The translations under genes were made by a program, and so were the position numbers. DNA of 64,000 nucleotides from UBA11136 sp964482135 (GTDB taxonomy: Bacteria; Pseudomonadota; Alphaproteobacteria; UBA11136), in assembly GCA_964482135.1 (NCBI GenBank), contig CAYZWF010000003.1, forward strand, positions 12,270-76,269. The letters run 5' to 3'. The stretch's first letter is position 1, and every line of letters starts with the position of its first letter. The notes beneath the pieces are model-generated. The model saw only the letters and a program-made list of their open reading frames with translations, made no database searches and was not told the DNA's origin. Shown here one piece after another: positions 18,406-27,218 of this stretch.

Positions 18406-21057
18406 TCACGTGGCGACGCTGTCGCGAAGGCCTTCCTCTTCCTTGCAAACCGCCACCCGGCAAGGGTGCTCCCCCTGTTTCATCAGGAGATTAAGGCGAA
18501 TTTCCGGGAAATTTTCCGGAATGAAGACGACCCCATCGGGAAAATCTTCGGTGACCCTGAGTTGTGCTTTTACCTCGCCGTGAGAGGATTTGACAATGAT
18601 CTGGTCCCGGTCCGAGAGATCAAGGGCGGACGCCTCCCGCGGACTCATCTCCACATAGGGTTCGGCGGCGAGTGTTTTCAGGATCGCGGAATTCCCGGAG
18701 ACATACCCGGAATGGAAGAGACAATCGCCGGTCACCAGCTCGAGCCCCTCTGAGTCGTGACGTTGAGAGTCCCCTGGAACCGCGGTGGAGGCATCATCGA
18801 GGGCGGCGGCGACCTTGGCGGCGGGTTCTGCGGATTCTGCGGATTCTGCGGATGATACGGACGACACGGTAAACGCGCCATCGACAGAAGCGCCGGAACC
18901 GATGGCGTCCCCACCGTCCCCACCGAGCTCACCGTATGACGGCACCAGACCCGTGATCTCGGAAAAGACGTCCGCCACCGTGGCGGCGCCCAGGTCATGG
19001 CCCAGGGCCGAGGCCAGCAAGGCGAAAATCTCCGTATGGGCCCTGGCCTCGAAGGCGGGGCGGCGTACCGGCCGCAGCGTCTGCACCCGGCCCTCGTTGC
19101 TGGTGAAGGTTCCCGCTTCCTCGGCGAAGGCGGCGGCGGGAAGAACCACATGGGCAAGGCGGGCGGTGGCAGAGAGAAAGGCGTCCTGGACAACCAGCAG
19201 ACCGCATTTCGAGAGCGCGCGCTCCACCAGTTCTCCGTCGGGATAGGACAAAAGGGGATCGCCGCCCACCACGTAGAGCATGTCCATTTTCCCCGCCTCG
19301 CAGCGCGCCAGCATCTGGTGAACGTCGGCGCCCGGCTGTGACGGCAGGGGCGTTCCCCAGGCTTCTTCGAGAGCCGCGCGGGCGGGCGCGTCGTCCACGG
19401 ACCGCCAGCCGGGAAGCACGGTGGGCAGCGCGCCCAGTTCCCATGCTCCCATCTGGTTGGGGCGGTCGAACAGGAACTGCAGCCCGGCCCGTTTCCCCGC
19501 GGCCTCGAGGGCGCCGCCGAGAGTGCCCAGCAGGCGCAGGGCCGCTGTTGCCTGCGGTGAGCGCAACACATCGACGCCCGCCAGAATGGTGACCTCCGGC
19601 GCGGCGCTGAGAGCGGGAACCGCACACTCCAGGAACTCCCGGCAGGACGCCGGGGCATCCCCGCCGTTTCCGCCATTCCCACCCTTTCCACCCTTCCCGG
19701 AGAGCGCGCCCAGCAGGGCGGCAAGCAGGGCGGCCTCGGCGCCGGGGGCAAGACGCAGGGAAGCGGCGGCCTCGGAGTCGAGTCTGGAGGGCCGCGAAGA
19801 GGCCACGAACAGCTGTTTTTTCCCGTTGAGGGCGGCGTCGCGCATCAGATATTCGCTCACCGGGTTGCTTTCGGTGACGTTGGAGCCGACCACCAGGATA
19901 CAGTCGGCCTCGAGAACCCGGTTCAGGGGGCGTCTCGCATAAAGCCCGCCGAACAGCCCTTCCAGGGCCTGGTGTGGAACACTCCAGCGGGTCGAGGAAT
20001 CGATGCTGTTGCTGTGGAATGCCGTGCGCATCAGCTTCTGGAACAGGTACAGCGCCTCGTTGGAAAGGCGCGGCGAGACGAGACCACCAACCGTCCCTTT
20101 TTCAGCCGCCGCCCTGGCGTGTTCGGCCATGTGGCTGAGCGCCTCCTCCCAGGACACGGCGGTGAGAACCCCGTCTTTGCGCAGCAGGGGCCTTCTCAGC
20201 TTGTCTTCGCCGTCCATAAAATCGAGGCCGAACCGTCCTTTCACGCACAGGGTTTCGCCGTTGACGCCGCTCTCGTATTTGGAACGCACCCGGGCCAGGC
20301 GGCCATCCCGCAAACCCACGGTAAGATGACAGCCGGTGCCGCAATAGGGGCAAACCGTATCCACCTCGCTCAAATCCCAAGGCCGCGCCTTATAACGGTA
20401 GGGGCTGCTCATCAGGGCGCCTACCGGGCAGACCTCGATGCAGTTCCCGCAATGATCGCAATCGCTGAGGCTGTCGCCGAAGCCGGTTATCTCGGCGTCC
20501 ATGCCCCTCTCGGCGGTGCCCAGGGCCACCGCCCCTACCACCTCCTCGCACATGCGGACACAGCGCTGGCACTGGATGCAACGCTGGGCATTGAAGACGA
20601 TAACCGGATTGAGGTGGATATCCTCGGAGCGGAAAACCCGCTTGTCATCGGTAAAACGGCTTTCCCCCGCGCCATAGGCGAAGACCGTATCCTGGAGTTC
20701 GCATTCCCCCGCCTTGTCGCAGACCGGGCAATCCAGGGGATGATTGGCGAGAAGAATTTCCAGCATGGATTGCCGCGTCTGCGCAATCAGGGGCGTGTCC
20801 GTCTTTACTATCATGCCGTCGGCGATGCGCGTGGCGCAGGCCGGCTGGAGCCTCTTCTCGAGGGAGAAATGCCCTTCGATCTCCACCAGGCACATACGGC
20901 AGGACGCCAGGGTGGTCAGCCTCTTCTGGTAACAGAAGGTGGGAATATGGATGCCCTGGCTGCGCGCCAGATCGAGGATCAAGGTGCCGTCGGCGGCTTC
21001 GAGGGTTTCCCCGTCGATGGTGACCGTGACTGTGGTTGTGTCTGTAGTTGTGGTCAT
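18406..21057 (-). CDS. nuoG: NADH-quinone oxidoreductase subunit G (long form with N7 cluster motif)
   Basis: NuoG is the large iron-sulfur subunit of the complex I peripheral arm. The 883-aa protein has the ferredoxin-type [2Fe-2S] region (Cys42, 53, 56, 74), His106/Cys110/113/119 for N5, and two 4Fe-4S sets at Cys160/163/166/170 and Cys200/203/206/210. CxxCxxxC-x27-C (Cys236, 239, 243, 271) is the ligand set for cluster N7, which the mitochondrial-type NuoG lacks. A degenerate molybdopterin-oxidoreductase domain and a C-terminal dinucleotide-binding-like domain follow. Gly-rich (19661-19696) and AES-repeat (18826-18852) linkers interrupt it. The ATG at 21057 lies 22 bp after nuoF; it is the last gene of the locus. 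Confidence 0.94.
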   Translation of the reverse strand: MTTTTDTTTVTVTIDGETLEAADGTLILDLARSQGIHIPTFCYQKRLTTLASCRMCLVEIEGHFSLEKRLQPACATRIADGMIVKTDTPLIAQTRQSMLEILLANHPLDCPVCDKAGECELQDTVFAYGAGESRFTDDKRVFRSEDIHLNPVIVFNAQRCIQCQRCVRMCEEVVGAVALGTAERGMDAEITGFGDSLSDCDHCGNCIEVCPVGALMSSPYRYKARPWDLSEVDTVCPYCGTGCHLTVGLRDGRLARVRSKYESGVNGETLCVKGRFGLDFMDGEDKLRRPLLRKDGVLTAVSWEEALSHMAEHARAAAEKGTVGGLVSPRLSNEALYLFQKLMRTAFHSNSIDSSTRWSVPHQALEGLFGGLYARRPLNRVLEADCILVVGSNVTESNPVSEYLMRDAALNGKKQLFVASSRPSRLDSEAAASLRLAPGAEAALLAALLGALSGKGGKGGNGGNGGDAPASCREFLECAVPALSAAPEVTILAGVDVLRSPQATAALRLLGTLGGALEAAGKRAGLQFLFDRPNQMGAWELGALPTVLPGWRSVDDAPARAALEEAWGTPLPSQPGADVHQMLARCEAGKMDMLYVVGGDPLLSYPDGELVERALSKCGLLVVQDAFLSATARLAHVVLPAAAFAEEAGTFTSNEGRVQTLRPVRRPAFEARAHTEIFALLASALGHDLGAATVADVFSEITGLVPSYGELGGDGGDAIGSGASVDGAFTVSSVSSAESAESAEPAAKVAAALDDASTAVPGDSQRHDSEGLELVTGDCLFHSGYVSGNSAILKTLAAEPYVEMSPREASALDLSDRDQIIVKSSHGEVKAQLRVTEDFPDGVVFIPENFPEIRLNLLMKQGEHPCRVAVCKEEEGLRDSVAT

Positions 21058-21079
21058 GGCACTCGCGTCCCGCCCCGCT

Positions 21080-22342
21080 CTAATGGAACGGGCACTCCTT
21101 TTTTTCAACGTGGTAGACGAATTCGTCACGGAAATGCTGCAGCGCCCTGCGCAGCCCCCAGGCCGCGCCGTCGCCCAAGGCGCAGAAGGTGTTGCCGAAG
21201 ATTCCCTCGCACAGGAAATCGAGCTGTTCCAGATCCCCCTCTTTGCCCTCGCCGTTTTCCAGGCGGCGCAGAATCTTGACGGCCCAGCTCAACCCTTCGC
21301 GGCACGGGCTGCATTTGCCGCAGGATTCGTGGGCGAAGAATTCGATGATCCGCGTCGCCACACGCACGACGCAGTCGTTATCGTCGATAACGATGACGCC
21401 GGCCGAGCCGAGCATGGTGTCGGCGGCGGCCAGCGATTCGAAGTCCATGCACACGTCGAGATCGGATTCGAGGATCATCGGCGCCGAAACGCCGCCCGGA
21501 ATGACCGCCTTGATCTTGCGGCCCGGCCGTGCCCCACCCGCGTGCTCCTCCACCAGTTCGCGCAGCGGTATGCCCATGGGGAGTTCGTAGAGTCCGGGTT
21601 TGCGCACATGGCCGGAGAGGCAATAGAGCTTGGGTCCGGGGCCGGACGCGGAACCGATGGCGCTGAACCATTTGGCGCCGCGGGTGACGATATGGGGCAC
21701 GCAGGCCAGGGTCTCCACGTTGTTGACCACGGTGGGGCTGGCGTAGAGCCCCTCGATGGCGGGGAACGGCGGCTTGAGTCTGGGCTGGCCGCGCCGCCCT
21801 TCGAGAGATTCGATCAGCGCCGTCTCCTCGCCGCAGATATAGGCGCCGGCGCCGCAGTGCACGTAAATATCGAGATTGAAATCGCTGCCGAGGATGCGCT
21901 GTCCCAGATAGCCCTTGTCATAGGCCTCCTTGAGGGCGGCCTCGAGCCTTTGGATGCTCAGGGTGTATTCCCCCCTGATGTAGATATAGGCGGTCTCGGC
22001 GCCGATGGCGTAGGCGCAGAGGATCATGCCCTCGATCATCTGGTGGGGGTCCTTCTCCATGATCGCCCGGTCCTTGAAGGTTCCCGGCTCCCCCTCGTCG
22101 GCGTTACAGCAGAGATATTTCTTTAAGTCCTGATCCTTGGGCACGAAGCCCCATTTGACTCCCGTCGCGAAACCGGCGCCGCCGCGCCCCTTGAGGTTGG
22201 ACTCCTTGATCAGTTCGATCAGCTCGTCGGGCGAATAGTCGCGCAAAACCGTAGCCAGCGCCTGGTACCCGCCCGACGTCTCATAGGCGCCGACGGTATG
22301 GGAGTCCGGGGTCTCGGCATTTTTGAGGAGGACTTTTTCCAT
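21080..22342 (-). CDS. nuoF: NADH-quinone oxidoreductase subunit F (NADH-binding)
   Basis: NuoF binds NADH and FMN and carries 4Fe-4S cluster N3, the electron entry point of complex I. The 420-aa protein has GRGGAGF at residues 52-58 for nucleotide binding, CNADEGEPGTFKDR for FMN, GAGAYICGEETALIESLEG, and the N3 ligands SCGKCSPCREG with a fourth Cys in NTFCALG. The start overlaps the nuoE stop by one base (TAATG). Confidence 0.97.
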   Translation of the reverse strand: MEKVLLKNAETPDSHTVGAYETSGGYQALATVLRDYSPDELIELIKESNLKGRGGAGFATGVKWGFVPKDQDLKKYLCCNADEGEPGTFKDRAIMEKDPHQMIEGMILCAYAIGAETAYIYIRGEYTLSIQRLEAALKEAYDKGYLGQRILGSDFNLDIYVHCGAGAYICGEETALIESLEGRRGQPRLKPPFPAIEGLYASPTVVNNVETLACVPHIVTRGAKWFSAIGSASGPGPKLYCLSGHVRKPGLYELPMGIPLRELVEEHAGGARPGRKIKAVIPGGVSAPMILESDLDVCMDFESLAAADTMLGSAGVIVIDDNDCVVRVATRIIEFFAHESCGKCSPCREGLSWAVKILRRLENGEGKEGDLEQLDFLCEGIFGNTFCALGDGAAWGLRRALQHFRDEFVYHVEKKECPFH

Positions 22343-22950
22343 TATGCCGGCGCTCCTTCCCGGCCACCGCTCCCGGATTCGACGTCGGTGGCGGCATCGG
22401 CGGCCTGCGCCTTTAGCTCGTCGAGGATTTGATCGATTCCCTGGGCGCTCAGAGTCTCGTAATAGGTTTTGTTAATCTGCATCACCGGAGCCGTGCCGCA
22501 GGAGCCGAGACATTCCACCACGGAGAGGGTGAAAAGCCCGTCCCCGGTGGTCTCGCCGCGCGCGATCCCCAGCCTCTTTTCGAGATGGGAAAGCAGGCTT
22601 CCGGCCTCGAGAAGGAGGCAGGAAACATTGGTGCAGAGTTTGATGTGGAACCTGCCCACGGGCTCGGTGTTGAACATGGTGTAGAAAGTGGCGATTTCGT
22701 AGACCCATACTTCGGGCACGCCGAGCACATCCGCCACCTCCAGCAGCACTTCGCCGGGAAGGTAGCCGTGTTCCTCCTGGGCCAGGAAAAGAGACGGCAT
22801 GATCGCCGAACGGCGCGTGGGATAGCGCCCGGTGATCTCCTCGATCTTTTTCCTCATCTCTTTGGTCAGGAACCGCGGCCCGGTTTCCGCAGATGCCGCA
22901 GAGACCTCAGAGACCTCAGAGACCTCAGAGACCTCGGATTCCACCGTCAT
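22342..22950 (-). CDS. nuoE: NADH-quinone oxidoreductase subunit E
   Basis: NuoE carries the [2Fe-2S] cluster N1a in the NADH dehydrogenase module. The 202-aa protein has the thioredoxin-fold ferredoxin motifs: CTNVSC with the first ligand pair and ECLGSCGTAPV with the second. The N-terminus contains four EVS units encoded by a perfect 9-bp tandem repeat at 22901-22936; this lies before the conserved FLTKEMRKKIEE core and is probably disordered. It overlaps nuoD by ATGA and nuoF by TAATG. Confidence 0.96.
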   Translation of the reverse strand: MTVESEVSEVSEVSEVSAASAETGPRFLTKEMRKKIEEITGRYPTRRSAIMPSLFLAQEEHGYLPGEVLLEVADVLGVPEVWVYEIATFYTMFNTEPVGRFHIKLCTNVSCLLLEAGSLLSHLEKRLGIARGETTGDGLFTLSVVECLGSCGTAPVMQINKTYYETLSAQGIDQILDELKAQAADAATDVESGSGGREGAPA

Positions 22951-24161
22951 TTGTCCACCTCCGCAAGCACCGGATCGAGGCTTCCCAGCATCGCCACCAC
23001 ATCGGCGAGATAGTCCATATTGCTCGCCCCCTGCAGGGCCTGGAGATTGACAAACGAGGGAGCTCTCACTTTCATGCGGAAGGGTTTTTCGCTGCCGTCG
23101 CTGATGATGTAGAAACCCAGCTCTCCCTTGGGGGCCTCGACGCAGGAATAGATTTCGCCCGCCGGCACCTTGAAACCGAAGGCGGACAGCTCGAAGTGAT
23201 TAATCTGGGTCTCCATGGAACAGCTGAGCAATGCCTTATCCACCGGAAAGGCCACCTTGGGGTCGTCGGTCTGGAACGGCCCCTCCGGCATGTCCCTCAT
23301 GCATTGCTCGATGATGCGGGTGCTTTCCCTCATCTCGTCGATACGGCACTGCCAGCGGTCGTAACAGTCGCCGCCTTCTCTAACGATGACGTCGAAATCG
23401 AGCCGGTCATAAATCTCGTAGGGACAGTCCCGCCGGATGTCCCAGTCCACCCCCGAGGCCCGCAGATTAGGACCGCTCAGGCCGAGGTCGATGGCGTCTT
23501 CCGGGGTGATCACGGCAATCCCCTTGGTGCGTTGCAGAAACACCCGGTTGCGCGCCACCAGCCGTTCGTAGTCGCTGATGCGCTGGGGAAAAATCTCGCA
23601 GAATTCCCGCACCCGTTCGGCAAACCCCTCGGGCAGATCCTCGCGCACGCCGCCGACCCGGCAAAATGAGGTATGCATGCGGGCGCCGCAGATCATTTCC
23701 AGAAGGTCGAGAACCATCTCGCGCTCGCGCATGGTGTAGAGCAGCACGGTCATGGCGCCCACGTCCATGGGCAGGGCGCCGGCGATAAGCAGGTGCCCGG
23801 AGATGCGCGACAGCTCCGTCATCATGACGCGGATATACTGGGCGCGTTCCGGCGCCTCGATGTCGAGAAGTCTCTCCACCGCGAGCACGAAGGCCTGATT
23901 GGTGGACGGCGGACAGAGATAATCCAGGCGGTCGGTAAGGGGGATGATCTGGGTATAGGTGAAATCCTCGGCCAGCTTCTCGGTGCCGCGATGGAGATAG
24001 CCGATATGAGGATCCACGCGGGCGACGTATTCGCCTTCCATCTCGAGAACCAGCCTCAGCACCCCGTGGGTGCTGGGGTGCTGGGGCCCCAGGTTGAGAA
24101 GAACCTCCTGGGTGCTCTTGCCGTTCTGCTCGGTCTCGTCCAGTACCGTTACGTCCGTCAT
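22947..24161 (-). CDS. nuoD: NADH-quinone oxidoreductase subunit D
   Basis: NuoD is the 49-kDa homologue that forms the quinone site with NuoB. The 404-aa protein has LNLGPQHPSTHGVLRL near the start, HRGTEKLAE, SRISGHLL, and a C-terminal DPVLAEVDK without the hydrogenase nickel cysteines, as normal for complex I. It is separate from nuoC rather than fused as in E. coli. Both ends overlap neighbours by ATGA. Confidence 0.97.
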   Translation of the reverse strand: MTDVTVLDETEQNGKSTQEVLLNLGPQHPSTHGVLRLVLEMEGEYVARVDPHIGYLHRGTEKLAEDFTYTQIIPLTDRLDYLCPPSTNQAFVLAVERLLDIEAPERAQYIRVMMTELSRISGHLLIAGALPMDVGAMTVLLYTMREREMVLDLLEMICGARMHTSFCRVGGVREDLPEGFAERVREFCEIFPQRISDYERLVARNRVFLQRTKGIAVITPEDAIDLGLSGPNLRASGVDWDIRRDCPYEIYDRLDFDVIVREGGDCYDRWQCRIDEMRESTRIIEQCMRDMPEGPFQTDDPKVAFPVDKALLSCSMETQINHFELSAFGFKVPAGEIYSCVEAPKGELGFYIISDGSEKPFRMKVRAPSFVNLQALQGASNMDYLADVVAMLGSLDPVLAEVDK

Positions 24162-24712
24162 CTCTTCTCGCCCGGTTGTGGGGAGCCGGGAGGCGAAGAG
24201 CCGCCGTCCCAGTCGTTTCCAGGGGTTTTCTCATCTCCGAAGGGGTTGTAGGCGTCCTTGTAGCCGCGCAGGGGAAAGTCCTTGCGCATGGGATATCCCT
24301 CGAATTCCTCCCACATGTAGATTCTGCGGAGATCGGGATGGCCGTCGAAGACGATGCCGTACATGTCGTAGGCCTCGCGTTCGTGCCAGTTGGCGGTCTT
24401 CCACACCCCCACCACCGAGGGAATTCGCGCCGAATCGTCGACCCGGCACTTGATCCGCAGCCGCCATTTCAAGGGGACGGAATACAGGTGGTAGACCACC
24501 TCGAAGCGGGGCGCTTGCGGATGGCGGTCAACCCCGCAGATGTCGGAAAGGAAGTTGAAGCGCAGTTCCGGGTCGTCCTTGAGGAACCAGCAGAGATCGA
24601 CCACAAGGCCGGGCGGGGCGGCGAAGGTGTGCATGCCGTGGGAGCAGCCCTCATGGGTCACCTCTTCCCCGAAGCGTTCGGCGATCTTGGTGCAGTAAAG
24701 CGGAGCGTCCAC
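24158..24712 (-). CDS. nuoC: NADH-quinone oxidoreductase subunit C
   Basis: NuoC is the 30-kDa subunit of the connecting module. The GTG at 24712 begins two bases after the nuoB stop and gives a 184-aa product starting MDAPLYCTKIAERFGEE. Conserved features are VDLCWFLKDDPELRFNFLSDICGVD, the hallmark WHEREAYDMYGIVFDGHPDLRRI and the basic RKDFPLRGY. An ATG far upstream at 24934 is in frame but would overlap nuoB almost completely, so I reject it. Confidence 0.95.
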   Translation of the reverse strand: MDAPLYCTKIAERFGEEVTHEGCSHGMHTFAAPPGLVVDLCWFLKDDPELRFNFLSDICGVDRHPQAPRFEVVYHLYSVPLKWRLRIKCRVDDSARIPSVVGVWKTANWHEREAYDMYGIVFDGHPDLRRIYMWEEFEGYPMRKDFPLRGYKDAYNPFGDEKTPGNDWDGGSSPPGSPQPGEKR

Positions 24713-24714
24713 GG

Positions 24715-25218
24715 CTATCCCGCGATGGCAGATTCCGGACCGCCCCTTCTTAATACGTGGGATTTCTGGATTTTTTCCTGAAGCAGGAGGAAGCCGTGCA
24801 TGAGGGTCTCGGGCCGGGGCGGACAGCCGGGGACATAGACGTCCACGGGAACCACCAGCTCGGAGCCCTGGACCACGGCATAGGTGTTGTACACGCCCCC
24901 GGTGGTGGCACAGGTGCCCATGGCGATAACCCAACGCGGTTCCGGCATCTGGTCATAGAGGCGGCGCACCACGGGGGCGAACTTCTTGGTCACGGTGCCG
25001 GCGATGACCATCACGTCCGACTGTCTGGGCGAAGACCTGAAGACCACCCCGAAACGGTCCAGGTCGTAGCGCGAACAGCCGGTGGCGATCATCTCGATGG
25101 CGCAGCAGGCGATGCCGAAGGTCTCCGGCCACAGGGCCGATTTCCGCGACCAGTTGATGATGCTGTCGGCGGTGCTGAAAAAGACGTTGTCGGGAAAACG
25201 GTTTTCTAGGATTCCCAT
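24715..25218 (-). CDS. nuoB: NADH-quinone oxidoreductase subunit B
   Basis: NuoB binds the terminal 4Fe-4S cluster N2, which reduces quinone. The 167-aa protein has the tandem-cysteine motif GIACCAIEM, then GTCATTGG and VYVPGCPPRPE, giving four ligands. Length and order are canonical. Its ATG lies inside the last codons of nuoA (13-bp overlap). Confidence 0.97.
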   Translation of the reverse strand: MGILENRFPDNVFFSTADSIINWSRKSALWPETFGIACCAIEMIATGCSRYDLDRFGVVFRSSPRQSDVMVIAGTVTKKFAPVVRRLYDQMPEPRWVIAMGTCATTGGVYNTYAVVQGSELVVPVDVYVPGCPPRPETLMHGFLLLQEKIQKSHVLRRGGPESAIAG

Positions 25219-25568
25219 TCCAGCGCTCCCCTTGCCCAGGCGTAGGCGAAGCCCACCAACAGAAGAAAGATGAAGACGAACATCTCGATATAGCCAAAGA
25301 GCCCGATTTCATCGAGCACCACGGCCCAGGGAAACAGGAACATGGTTTCCACGTCGAAGATCACGAACAAAATGGCGATGAGGAAATACTGTACCTTGAA
25401 CAGCCCCGCCGCCGCTTCCCCCCAGGGGTCGACGCCGCACTCATAGGGCCGGTTCTTCTCGAAATAGGGATTGGATGGACAAACCAGCCTTGAGACGAAG
25501 AGTATGACCAGGGCGAGGAAGGTTACGACCCCCACCATGAGGAAGACCGGAAGGTAATCAATGGGCAT
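25206..25568 (-). CDS. nuoA: NADH-quinone oxidoreductase subunit A
   Basis: NuoA is a three-TM membrane subunit near the quinone site. The 120-aa protein has NRPYECGVDPWG (loop with the conserved Glu-Cys) and FLIAILFVIFDVETMFLFPWAV. An in-frame GTG at 25574 precedes the ATG at 25568; AGGAG lies nine bases before the ATG but only three before the GTG, so the ATG is preferred. It opens the second half of the locus, 180 bp after nuoN. Confidence 0.95.
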   Translation of the reverse strand: MPIDYLPVFLMVGVVTFLALVILFVSRLVCPSNPYFEKNRPYECGVDPWGEAAAGLFKVQYFLIAILFVIFDVETMFLFPWAVVLDEIGLFGYIEMFVFIFLLLVGFAYAWARGALEWES

Positions 25569-25714
25569 TTTCACGCGCTCCTATGTTAGCGGTCCCAAAA
25601 TATCCCGACGGGGCCGGAAGGAGGAATCGCGGTGGATCACACGGGCTCATGTTCCCTCTCTTTCCTTTAATCATTGAACCACCCCCAGCCTTTAAAGCTA
25701 AGCGAAGTTCCCTC

Positions 25715-25768
25715 TGTTTTTCAACCTATCTTGTTTTCAACCTATTCTGTTTTTTCAACCTATCCCGG
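25715..25768. repeat. Three imperfect 16-17-bp tandem repeats at the nuoN stop
   Basis: TGTTTTTCAACCTATC-like units start at 25715, 25732 and 25748. The nuoN stop codon lies inside the third unit, so the array begins in the coding end and extends into the nuoN-nuoA spacer. Slippage here would change the spacer length. On the minus strand the unit reads ATAGGTTGAAAA. Confidence 0.8.
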
Positions 25769-27206
25769 GGAAAACGGCTCCCCGGGCCATATCGAGAAAC
25801 CACGCCGGAAACAGGCCGATGCCCACCGTCCCCAGCCCCGCAACCGCGAGGGCAAGGCGCAGGGGCGGCGTCAGCGCCAGATCGAAACTCCGTGCCGGCT
25901 CCTTCATGTACATCAGCATGACGATGCGGAGATAAAAATAGGCGGCCACCGCGCTCAGCAGCACGGCGATCACCGCAAGCGCCACATGGCCCTGCGCCAC
26001 CAGGGCGGCGAGGATATAGAACTTGGCGAAGAAACCGGCGGTGGGAGGAATGCCGGCAAGGGAGAACAGGAAAATCAGCATCAGCAGGGCCAGGCCCGGA
26101 TGTGACTTGGCGAGGCCGGCATAGTCCTCGATGTTCTCGCCGCCGAAATCTCCCTTCCGCATCATGACGACGGTCCCGAATATGCCGAGATTCATGAAGG
26201 CGTAAATCAGCAGATAGAGCATGATGCCGGCAATCCCGTCCTGCCCCCCCGCCACCAGCCCGAGCAGCGCGAACCCGGCATGGGCGATACTGGAATAGGC
26301 CAGCATGCGTTTGATGTTGGTCTGGACCAGGGCGACGAAACTGCCCAGGGTCAGGGTCAGGACCGCGACCACCGTGACCACGGGGAGCCAGATATCATCG
26401 ACCACCGTCAGCGCCTCGGGGAAAATACGGAGAATGATGGCGAAGGCGGCAGCCTTGGGCCCCACCGACATAAAGGCGGTAATGGTGGTGGGCGCCCCCT
26501 CGTAGACGTCGGGAACCCACATATGCAGGGGCGCGGCGCCGACCTTGAAAAGGAGACCCGTCACCATGAACACCGTGGCGAGAACGAGCATCGGATCGGA
26601 AGGCCCGTCCCGGCTTAGGGTGGCGGCCAGTTCACTGAGCTGGGTGGCGCCGGTAAGGCCGTAGACGAGGGAGACCCCATAGAGGAAGATTGCCGACGAG
26701 ACCGCCCCCAGGATCACATATTTCAGCGCCGCTTCGTTGGAACGGGGATTGTGGCGCATGAAACCGGTCAGCACGTAGACCGACAGGGCCATGAGTTCGA
26801 GGCCCACATAGATGGAAACGAGATCAATGGCCGAGGTCATGATCATCATGCCGGCCAGGGCGAACAGCAGCAGCACGAAATATTCCCCGCGCTCCAGATC
26901 CTCTTCTTCCAGGTATTTGGGTGAAATCAGAATGACGAGAGCCGTCACCATAAGCACCACGATCTTGAAAAAGACGGCGAATCCGTCAACCACGAACATG
27001 CCGCCATAGGCCGGACGGACCGGCCCCGCCAGGGCGTAGGTGGCGATGGCGGCGGCGGCGACCACGGCCAGGGAAAGAGCGGCGAACAGAACCATGCGTC
27101 CGCGTGCGGGGATAAGACTGACCAGCAACAGCACACAGGCCCCGGCGATGATGATGATCTCGGGCAGGCTGGCGACAATCGAGGCAATGATCATTTCCGT
27201 GTTCAT
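25755..27206 (-). CDS. nuoN: NADH-quinone oxidoreductase subunit N
   Basis: NuoN is one of the antiporter-like proton-pumping subunits in the membrane arm. The 483-aa polytopic protein has YVGLELMALSVYVLTGF with the TM5 glutamate, a lysine in LLFKVGAAPLHMWVPDVYEGAP, and KRMLAYSSIAHAGFALLGL, all typical NuoN. GIPPTAGFFAKFYI follows in the C-terminal half. It ends the HIJK..MN half of the locus. Confidence 0.96.
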   Translation of the reverse strand: MNTEMIIASIVASLPEIIIIAGACVLLLVSLIPARGRMVLFAALSLAVVAAAAIATYALAGPVRPAYGGMFVVDGFAVFFKIVVLMVTALVILISPKYLEEEDLERGEYFVLLLFALAGMMIMTSAIDLVSIYVGLELMALSVYVLTGFMRHNPRSNEAALKYVILGAVSSAIFLYGVSLVYGLTGATQLSELAATLSRDGPSDPMLVLATVFMVTGLLFKVGAAPLHMWVPDVYEGAPTTITAFMSVGPKAAAFAIILRIFPEALTVVDDIWLPVVTVVAVLTLTLGSFVALVQTNIKRMLAYSSIAHAGFALLGLVAGGQDGIAGIMLYLLIYAFMNLGIFGTVVMMRKGDFGGENIEDYAGLAKSHPGLALLMLIFLFSLAGIPPTAGFFAKFYILAALVAQGHVALAVIAVLLSAVAAYFYLRIVMLMYMKEPARSFDLALTPPLRLALAVAGLGTVGIGLFPAWFLDMARGAVFPGIG

Positions 27207-27218
27207 AAGCGCCCCGCC

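Noticed and set aside
19972..21279. 435-codon + strand frame over nuoG/nuoF
   Set aside because: Antisense shadow of nuoG; no recognisable motif or ribosome-binding site.
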